Made by a program: the position numbers and the translations under genes
Origin: Deltaproteobacteria bacterium
Lineage (GTDB): Bacteria > Desulfobacterota > GWC2-55-46 > DRQE01
Assembly: GCA_030636245.1 (NCBI GenBank)
Contig: DAOVXI010000033.1
Location: 1-11,989, forward strand
Reading direction: 5' to 3'
DNA length: 11,989 bases
Notes under the pieces: generated by a model
The model's input: only the letters and a program-made list of their open reading frames with translations
Told to the model about the DNA's origin: nothing
Databases searched by the model: none
Shown: positions 7,601 through 11,989 of the stretch, piece by piece
Position numbering within the stretch: the first letter of the stretch is position 1
Layout: each line of letters starts with the position of its first letter

Positions 7601-7832
7601 TACCGTCAATGCTTGTCAGGCTTTCCTCAACCTTGAGTATTATCCCTTCCTCGACCTCTTCGGGGCCGGCTCCCGGGTAGGGGACAGCGATAACGACCAT
7701 ATCCAGGGATATCTCGGGGAATATTTCCTGCTTTATGGATGATGATTGAAGAAGCCCTCCCAGTATGAGGGCAAGCATAAGCAGGTTCGCGGCCACATGA
7801 TTTCCGGCCATCCATTTGATAAGTTTAGTCAT
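4662..7832 (-). CDS. RND efflux pump, inner-membrane permease subunit (AcrB/HAE1-like)
   Basis: This is a proton-driven exporter of hydrophobic or amphipathic compounds. Its 1056 residues match the normal RND length, with the usual duplicated layout: TM1 (about 13-30), periplasmic part to about 330, TM2-TM6 (about 332-480), TM7 (529-548), second periplasmic part to about 878, and TM8-TM12 (880-1032). TM4 carries the twin Asp397-Asp398 in ALGIVVDDAIIVGENI. The matching TM10 segment reads ALTGVVVNDSLLLID (938-951), so Asn944 stands where AcrB has Lys940; this is seen in a distinct branch of RND pumps. FFSVLTTIVAFLPL and SLTTFFGLMPMML are the duplicated family blocks. The start ATG 7832 overlaps the adaptor's last 8 bases. 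It is the last gene of the TetR-OMF-adaptor-pump operon. Substrate unknown. Confidence 0.95.
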   Translation of the reverse strand: MTKLIKWMAGNHVAANLLMLALILGGLLQSSSIKQEIFPEISLDMVVIAVPYPGAGPEEVEEGIILKVEESLTSIDGITQIKSIASEGNATIMVELDTDKDSEIMLQDIKAAVDRIVTFPEDAEKPIITKPAFRQEVISLVVYGDASERTLREQAELIREELLAKPKVTQVDISGVRPYEISIEVSEDNLRRFGLTIGEVTRKVRSSSIDFPAGSIKTSGGEVLLRTKERKYVGEEYGEITALVSSGGVEVKLKEIANVIDGFSDIDQYATFDGKPAVMIKVFRVGDQKPVEIATIVKDYAEDKGGKLPDSLGIATWGDRSEIFKGRMDLLLRNAILGLILVVIILGLFLEIRLAFWVMLGIPISFLGAMLFMPAFDMSINMISMFAFILALGIVVDDAIIVGENIFEHRQQGKPYAQASIDGALEVFTPVFFSVLTTIVAFLPLLFVTGMMGKFIKVIPVVVISVLIMSLVESLFILPSHLSKGRPRKSKFRLMKAIERVRLGFGSRLDRIIKGPYRRFLDTCLTYRYTTVAVGIAVMLLTVGLVRGGVIKFQFMPSVDADVVVASIKMPPGTNAEVTTGVQELILQKAYEVVEDYDKDRPEGDSILRNIYSVMGSINTDRPMESGAGASSHLAEIAMFLTESQQRGVSSAEIGNRWRQAVGEVPGADNISFASSLMHMGAQIDIRMAHKDFSILEKASDRIKEALKEYPGVGDIADSYNKGKRELKLTLKPEGRTLGITEDELGRQIRNAFFGSEALRIQRGRNEVRVIVRYPKEERKHLWDLESMLIRTPTGGEIALSQAAEITVGQGFSSINRTDRKRVVNVTASVDRKSANAEEILADIKLNLLPGLAADYPGLSFDMEGEAKERGSSMGSMSKGFIFAILSIFAILAIPFRSYSSPIIIMAAIPFGLVGAVLGHLIMGFDLSILSVFGVVALTGVVVNDSLLLIDKVNRNRIEGKNIHDAVVFAGMRRFRPILLTSLTTFFGLMPMMLETSVQAQFLIPMAISLAFGIIFATNITLLLIPSLYMILEDLRGKIGLKALHRKYAASHKGTD

Positions 7833-9033
7833 GTTTTTCTTCTTGCTCTATTAGTCGGAGCAGCATGCCGTTCGCCGCCCCGGTGATGTTTGTCTTAACA
7901 AGTACCTCGCCTTCCTCCACGCCGCCGCTTATGACCACCTTTTCCCGTTCCTTGCGCATGACCTCGACCTTCTTTATCGTAAGTTTGTTGTCGCTTCCAA
8001 CGCTCCAGACCGTGGAGTCTTCCCTCAGCATGTTTCTCGGTAGCGCCACGACATCACTCAGGACCTTGCCGTGGATCGTCACCTCAACGAACATTCCTAT
8101 CTCCATGCTTGGTCTCTCAATGTCTTTTGCTTTTAAATTGTAAGGGTCCTTTATTCCTATGGCTATGCGGGAGAGACGGCCCTGCGGGTCAAGCTCTCCG
8201 AATGACCTTATGACACGGCCTTCCCAGCTGTGGAGTTTGTCTCCGACCTTAAGGGATACAATCGCGATAGAGCCGTTGTTCTTCTTGCCCATCCTGGGTA
8301 TCTTTATCCAGTACAGGTTCTCAAACGGCAGCGCCACTATTATCTCAACCTCTTCGGTGCCTGCGATGACACCAACGGTCTCGCCCGAGCGGATGAACTG
8401 GCCTATGTCGATACTTTCCGAGCGCACCCGGCACTTGAATGGAGCAAATATTTTTGTTCTTTCATGATCAAGCTCCGCTCTACGCAGGGCGGCCTTGGCG
8501 GAGTCAACATTGGCGCGTGCGTTATTTAACTGAGGCTCATGAAGCACGAGTGGGTTTGGTTCCTCGTCAACGTGCTCCTTTAAGCGTTCCCACTCAAGAC
8601 GTGCTATCCTTGCCTGGCCCTCTACCGTCGCAAGCTCGACCTTAGCCCTTGCAACAGTTGCTCGTGCCTTATCGACCGCGAGCTTATAGTCCTCGCTCTC
8701 TATCCTGAAGAGCAGCTCGCCTTTCTTGAAAAAACCTCCGGCCTTAAAGGCAGGGGCCAGGTAGGTGACCTTGCCGCTTACCTGTGGCGTGAGCGCTATC
8801 TCCTTTGCCGCCTGCACCGTGCCGTTGCCTTCTATGAGCACCTGATGTTCACCGTGCCTTGCCGTGAGTGTCTCCACAAGCACGCCGGATTGTTTCTTAG
8901 GCATCTTAAAGGGCGCCGCCTTTGTCATGACCAGGGTTTTCATCCCCATGAAACCGATGGCGACGACTATTATCGGGAGCAGTAATTTTTTATACTTTGA
9001 AAAAAATGATATTTTCTTATCTTTACTTTCCAT
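7825..9033 (-). CDS. RND efflux periplasmic adaptor (HlyD/AcrA-type membrane fusion protein)
   Basis: This adaptor of 402 residues links the inner-membrane pump to the outer-membrane channel. An uncleaved N-terminal anchor lies at about residues 17-35, with basic residues before it and no lipobox. The first half of the biotinyl-lipoyl-like domain spans about 70-112 (GTVQAAKEIALTPQVSGKV, then KKGELLFRIE). A helical hairpin rich in Ala, Arg and Glu follows (about 115-193), and the second lipoyl half is APFKCRVRSESIDIGQFIRSGE (197-218). The beta-barrel and membrane-proximal domains fill the rest. The start ATG 9033 is backed by AAAGGAAA about nine bases upstream, inside the end of the outer-membrane gene, from which it is 2 bases away. 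It overlaps the pump gene by 8 bases (ATGACTAA), as expected for coupled translation. Confidence 0.93.
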   Translation of the reverse strand: MESKDKKISFFSKYKKLLLPIIVVAIGFMGMKTLVMTKAAPFKMPKKQSGVLVETLTARHGEHQVLIEGNGTVQAAKEIALTPQVSGKVTYLAPAFKAGGFFKKGELLFRIESEDYKLAVDKARATVARAKVELATVEGQARIARLEWERLKEHVDEEPNPLVLHEPQLNNARANVDSAKAALRRAELDHERTKIFAPFKCRVRSESIDIGQFIRSGETVGVIAGTEEVEIIVALPFENLYWIKIPRMGKKNNGSIAIVSLKVGDKLHSWEGRVIRSFGELDPQGRLSRIAIGIKDPYNLKAKDIERPSMEIGMFVEVTIHGKVLSDVVALPRNMLREDSTVWSVGSDNKLTIKKVEVMRKEREKVVISGGVEEGEVLVKTNITGAANGMLLRLIEQEEKHD

Positions 9034-9035
9034 GG

Positions 9036-10463
9036 TTACTTTCCTTTTAACTCGGTTATGGTGTAATTAAGTTCAGCCTCCATCCAGTTGCCTCCGAGTG
9101 AGCGGGCAAGAGTGATGCGTTCCGTTAAAAGCCTGCGCTTTGCCGAGAGCAGGGCGCTTTGAGCTTCAAAGTCAAGGTTCTGCGAGGTCAGGACGGGCAG
9201 GTAGTCGGTAAGTCCGAGCCTGTAGCGTTCGATCGCGACACGGAGCGCAGCTTCCGTGGCCTCGGCCCGTTCTGTCATATAAATGATCTCTTCCTCTATT
9301 GTTCTGTTCTTAACGAGCGCGTCCTCTACCTCCTTAAAGGCAATGAGTACGACCTCTTTATAACGTTCAAGCTTCTCCTTGAAGACAGCCTTGCTTCGTT
9401 TTACTTCATTGCGTCTGCCGCCCCAGTCGAGAAGCGGCATCGCGGCCTGTGCTATGGCGTTGAAGTAAATGCCTGTTATGTTGCTCGGATCGAGTATCGT
9501 TCTCGACTCGCCGTAGTTTGCGATAAGGTTTATGGCAGGAAAGCGGTCCGCTATTGCCGCGCTCACACGTCTGTCGCTTGCCTTAAGCCTTAGGAGCGCG
9601 GCCTCTATGTCGGGCCGTGTTTTAAGAAGCGTTGACGGTATGCCAACGGGAAATGTTTCTGAAAGTTTTGGCAGTTCCTTGAGCTCGCCGCTTGTGCCTC
9701 GCTCGGGGTAGCGCCCGAGCAGGATCGATATGGCGTGTTCTGTCTGGGCCAAAGAGGCTTCAAGCTGTGGCGCTCGCGCTCGTGTGGCGTTAAGGGTCTG
9801 GCGTGCATGGTATACGTCGACCGCCGATACGAGCCCTTCCTTATAACGTTGCTCGACAAGTTCCGTTACCGTCTCAAAAGATCTTATGGTATTGTTCGTA
9901 AGCGCAAGCTGAGCGCGCTGCTCGATGGCGAGATAATAGAGGCTCGCGAGCTCGGCCGAGAGTGAGAGATACATTGAGTATACGTCCTGCTTAGTGGCAA
10001 GCGCGTCATACCTGGCGGCATTCTTCCTGTTCCTTATCTTCGACCAGAGGTCCACCTCAAAGTTCGCGGCCAGCGAGAGGCTCTGGCTCTCAGCGGTGCT
10101 GTGTCCTGTGGCAAGCGGGGTGCGGCTCCTTAGGGCGTTGGCCTCGGCGCTGACCCCCGGAAGCTGACGTGACCTGCTTACACGAAAGCTTGCCACGTAC
10201 TGCTCAAAGCGTGCCAGCTTCTGCAGTAGTGAGGGGTTACTCAGGAAAGCCTCTTCGATGATGGCCTTAAGCTTCTCATCATTAAAGGCAAGCCACCACC
10301 TGCACTGCATAGCTTCGATCCCTTCAAGGTCGCTCTTTAAGAACGCGCTCTTATAAACCTCGGGCGAGTCAACGGGACGTTTCACCTGTTCCTTGTTTAT
10401 CATCGTGCAGCTAGAAACGGCTATTGCCATAAGCGCCAATATGAGGGTTCTTTTAAATATCAT
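9036..10463 (-). CDS. Outer-membrane efflux lipoprotein (TolC/OprM, NodT family)
   Basis: This is the outer-membrane exit duct of the RND pump, 475 residues long. The signal peptide ends in the lipobox AVSSC, which makes Cys19 the lipidated N-terminus. RWWLAFNDEKLKAII (55-69) is the usual NodT-family opening. Two outer-membrane-efflux repeats follow at about 70-260 and 280-460. The first has FEVDLWSKIRNRKNAAR (135-151) and the second has AMPLLDWGGRRNEV, the paired motifs at the turns of the beta strands; long coiled-coil helices lie between them. RYKEGLVSAVDVYHARQTL and RYRLGLTDYLPVLTSQ are the matching repeat ends. The gene overlaps the TetR stop by 4 bases (ATGA) and lies 2 bases before the adaptor gene. 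It belongs firmly to this pump operon. Confidence 0.94.
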   Translation of the reverse strand: MIFKRTLILALMAIAVSSCTMINKEQVKRPVDSPEVYKSAFLKSDLEGIEAMQCRWWLAFNDEKLKAIIEEAFLSNPSLLQKLARFEQYVASFRVSRSRQLPGVSAEANALRSRTPLATGHSTAESQSLSLAANFEVDLWSKIRNRKNAARYDALATKQDVYSMYLSLSAELASLYYLAIEQRAQLALTNNTIRSFETVTELVEQRYKEGLVSAVDVYHARQTLNATRARAPQLEASLAQTEHAISILLGRYPERGTSGELKELPKLSETFPVGIPSTLLKTRPDIEAALLRLKASDRRVSAAIADRFPAINLIANYGESRTILDPSNITGIYFNAIAQAAMPLLDWGGRRNEVKRSKAVFKEKLERYKEVVLIAFKEVEDALVKNRTIEEEIIYMTERAEATEAALRVAIERYRLGLTDYLPVLTSQNLDFEAQSALLSAKRRLLTERITLARSLGGNWMEAELNYTITELKGK

Positions 10464-11107
10464 TTATACGTACTCTCCATCCCCGCGGTCATAAAATCCA
10501 AAAGCATCTCAAGCGGCGAGACCTTTGTGTCAGCCTCAATGCCGAAGGCCTTCAAGGCCCCTGTCATGTCGCCTTGCATTGTGTGGCCGAATGCGCCCAT
10601 GGCGAACTGGAGGCGCCAGAAAAGAAGCTCCTTTGGCATATCAGGCAGGGCAGCGCTAAGCGCCCTATACAATAACTCTGCCATAGGTTTCATAAACTTC
10701 AAGAAGACGTCCCTTGCCGTTCCGTCGGGATCGTTAAAGGCACGCCCGATGAAGGCGATAAAATCCTTCGCCCCCGGCTCGGTTTCCTTAAGTTTCATGG
10801 TCGGCTCTATGAAGGCGCGGAGCACCTCTTTGGTTCTCGGGGTTGTTTTGCTTTTTTCAGCTTCACTCAGGATGCCCTTTATCCTCTCGCTCCTGAGCTT
10901 ATTAAGAGGGATGAGGCGTCTGTCGCATATCGCCTCAAGAAGTCCTGTCTTGGAAGAGAAGTGGTAATTCACGGCGGCGATGTTGACACCTGCCTTCTCG
11001 GTTATCGCGCGCACGGAAGAGCCCTTGAATCCCTTCTCAGCGAATATCGATTCGGCCGCGTCAAGTATGCGGTCCTTTGTAGAGTCGTCTGATACCCTGT
11101 CATTCAT
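10460..11107 (-). CDS. TetR/AcrR family transcriptional regulator, probable repressor of the efflux operon
   Basis: This DNA-binding regulator has 215 residues if it starts at ATG 11107. An in-frame ATG at 11185 would add a Pro-rich stretch that runs across the promoter and has no family likeness, so I reject it. The N-terminal TetR domain opens STKDRILDAAESIFAEKGF (9-27), and the helix-turn-helix is SVRAITEKAGVNIAAVNYHF (31-50), followed by SSKTGLLEAI. The C-terminal ligand and dimer domain (about 75-215) has the FIGRAFNDPDG and FWRLQFAMGAFGHTM stretches seen in regulators of efflux and xenobiotic operons; the ligand cannot be told. As first gene of the pump operon, overlapping the next gene by 4 bases, it most likely represses its own promoter. 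No Shine-Dalgarno sequence precedes the start. Confidence 0.9.
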   Translation of the reverse strand: MNDRVSDDSTKDRILDAAESIFAEKGFKGSSVRAITEKAGVNIAAVNYHFSSKTGLLEAICDRRLIPLNKLRSERIKGILSEAEKSKTTPRTKEVLRAFIEPTMKLKETEPGAKDFIAFIGRAFNDPDGTARDVFLKFMKPMAELLYRALSAALPDMPKELLFWRLQFAMGAFGHTMQGDMTGALKAFGIEADTKVSPLEMLLDFMTAGMESTYK

Positions 11108-11114
11108 ACGTATA

Positions 11115-11143
11115 TTTAAAACACATGTTTGAATTATTGTCAA
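11115..11143 (-). promoter_or_regulatory. Sigma-70 type promoter of the tetR-efflux operon
   Basis: On the minus strand there is a perfect -35 TTGACA (11143-11138), a 17-base spacer and a -10 TTTAAA (11120-11115, 4 of 6 consensus). The -10 box ends 7 bases before ATG 11107, so the transcript should begin at or within a base or two of the start codon, which fits the lack of a ribosome site. Confidence 0.66.
11116..11133. promoter_or_regulatory. Palindromic candidate TetR operator
   Basis: On the minus strand TTCAAACATGTGTTTTAA is an inverted repeat: AAACA and TGTTT are perfect half-sites around a central TG, and TT and AA extend the symmetry after one mismatched pair. It fills part of the -35/-10 spacer and covers most of the -10 box. 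A bound dimer would block RNA polymerase. Its place directly before the tetR gene makes autorepression likely. Confidence 0.6.
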
Positions 11144-11173
11144 GGGAGTTTGATGGAGGGGCGGGGATGGCGG

Positions 11174-11202
11174 TTGACTGGGCATGGGGGTTTGTGGATA
11201 AT
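11174..11202 (+). promoter_or_regulatory. Sigma-70 type promoter of the divergent lipoprotein gene
   Basis: TTGACT (11174-11179), a 17-base spacer and GATAAT (11197-11202) each match 5 of 6 consensus bases. The predicted transcript starts near 11209, about 30 bases before ATG 11239. The surrounding 70 bases are strikingly G-rich on the plus strand. Confidence 0.6.
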
Positions 11203-11211
11203 AGGGGGGAG

Positions 11212-11226
11212 GAGGCCAAAGGCCTC
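11212..11226 (+). other. Hairpin in the 5' leader of the lipoprotein gene
   Basis: GAGGCC (11212-11217) and GGCCTC (11221-11226) form a perfect six-pair G/C-rich stem with an AAA loop. It lies almost at the predicted 5' end of the mRNA. The GGAGGAGG run beside it, the only strong Shine-Dalgarno-like sequence here, is partly inside the stem and is over 20 bases from the start codon. Confidence 0.55.
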
Positions 11227-11238
11227 TCTTAAAAGAAA

Positions 11239-11989
11239 ATGAAAAATAGAATAATAAAAATATTTGCCCTGCTTGTCTTTGCCGGGCTGTTTACTGCTTC
11301 GTGTGACAGGGAAGATCAAGGTAGCGAACAGTATAAAGATATTGAGCTGAAAGTTGAGGTTAAGCCTGGTGGTGATTTTAAGGGGTTAAAAATCAAATGG
11401 GCATATTTCAAGCCAGATGTAAAGATTGAGTCTACAGCACCTGCGGTTGAGCGGGCCAAGGGTATTGCACTTGAAGGACCAAAGGGTGTGCCTTTCTATA
11501 CATGGGGAGATGTTAGTAGTCTTCCAACCATTGACGAAGTATTTACTGAGGTTAAAGATGTTTCAGAAGTGGTAAAAATTAAGGAAAATAAGAAGAATAA
11601 GACGGATGTGAAAACCGTCAAACTTCCTGAGACGGAAGAAAGAAAAAAGCTCAAAGATGATCTTTGGAGTGATGATGCGGAAACCCGGCTTACAGAAGAA
11701 GGGGATGGTAATTATTTATATGCTATCCAGAGCCCTAACAGAGGGTGTGTTCTTGAACTTTATAATAAGATGAAATCTACCGAAGATAGCTTTACTAATG
11801 AAACCTGGGTTAGTGGTATTGATCCTGAAACCTATGAGGTTTTGTGGAAGTATGAGGAGCCGGGGTTTTATGAACATGGAAATGTTGTATTTGCTATGGA
11901 TGCAAACGTTTTCCTTTTAACGAATCTTGAATATTGGGAAAAAGACAGTGATATGGATATTATTGAATATATGGATAAAAATTTAACAA
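11239..11989 (+). CDS. Putative lipoprotein of unknown function, 3' partial
   Basis: An open frame of 250 codons runs off the right edge. An in-frame TAA at 11230-11232 rules out an earlier start, so ATG 11239 is the first possible; only a weak AAAAG precedes it. The N-terminus MKNRIIK, a hydrophobic stretch and LFTASC place a lipidated Cys at residue 22. Asp follows at 23, which in enterobacteria favours retention in the inner membrane. The rest is rich in Lys, Glu and Asp, with a very charged stretch at about 112-155. GIDPETYEVLWKYE (193-206) resembles one strand-turn of a PQQ-type beta-propeller repeat, but a single copy is weak evidence. I do not recognise the family. The coding sequence is clearly more A+T-rich than its neighbours, which may mean separate ancestry. 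It is transcribed away from the tetR operon. Confidence 0.78.
   Translation, partial: MKNRIIKIFALLVFAGLFTASCDREDQGSEQYKDIELKVEVKPGGDFKGLKIKWAYFKPDVKIESTAPAVERAKGIALEGPKGVPFYTWGDVSSLPTIDEVFTEVKDVSEVVKIKENKKNKTDVKTVKLPETEERKKLKDDLWSDDAETRLTEEGDGNYLYAIQSPNRGCVLELYNKMKSTEDSFTNETWVSGIDPETYEVLWKYEEPGFYEHGNVVFAMDANVFLLTNLEYWEKDSDMDIIEYMDKNLT

Noticed and set aside
4409..10473. The 11-base word GTACGTATAAA (minus strand) before both glnB (4409-4419) and the outer-membrane factor gene (10463-10473)
   Set aside because: In 12 kb several chance 11-base repeats are expected, the contexts differ, and no flanking similarity extends it.
11108..11185. Extended TetR start at 11185 adding 26 residues
   Set aside because: The extension is Pro-rich and unlike the family, overlaps the -35, -10 and operator, and the TetR domain begins normally just after ATG 11107.

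Overview
The window reads as chromosomal DNA of a Gram-negative bacterium. Evidence for an outer membrane is a three-part RND efflux system with an outer-membrane channel lipoprotein, and the N-terminus of a further lipoprotein. A clear sigma-54 type promoter in front of a PII/ammonium-transporter operon, a small HTH plus zinc-ribbon regulator of the COG3357 type, and frequent ATA (Ile) and AGG (Arg) codons would fit a deep-branching proteobacterial or related lineage such as Desulfobacterota or Nitrospirota. The sequence alone cannot fix the taxon. There are no tRNA or rRNA genes, CRISPR arrays, insertion sequences or phage genes.

Layout. (1) 1-2233, plus strand: the end of an MBOAT O-acyltransferase gene (open at the left edge) overlapping an SGNH/GDSL-like membrane-anchored protein. 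This pair is typical of exopolysaccharide O-acetylation. (2) 2274-2637, minus strand: a one-gene HTH/zinc-ribbon regulator with its own sigma-70 type promoter. (3) 2651-4551, minus strand: a nitrogen operon, with a sigma-54 type promoter, a highly structured leader, a glnB/glnK-type PII gene, amtB, a 3' hairpin and a strong intrinsic terminator. (4) 4662-11143, minus strand: an efflux operon in the order TetR regulator, OprM/NodT-type outer-membrane factor, HlyD-type adaptor, RND pump. Its genes overlap or lie 2 bases apart, and it is driven by a promoter that contains a palindromic candidate operator. (5) 11174-11989, plus strand: a divergent, A+T-rich gene for a lipoprotein of unknown function, open at the right edge, with a short leader made largely of a hairpin.

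How the parts work together. PII binds ATP, ADP and 2-oxoglutarate and gates AmtB, so the two genes form a unit for ammonium uptake and nitrogen sensing. Sigma-54 control would switch it on under nitrogen limitation. The efflux operon is a self-contained pump whose first gene is its probable autorepressor. The acyltransferase pair probably belongs to a polysaccharide locus that continues to the left.

Most genes belong to known families. The least expected signals are regulatory: the glnB leader, which looks like an attenuator with an outer stem that pairs with its U-rich tail; two regulator genes whose promoters predict leaderless mRNAs; and a hairpin 5' leader on the unknown lipoprotein gene. 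I do not see a clearly new multi-gene system.
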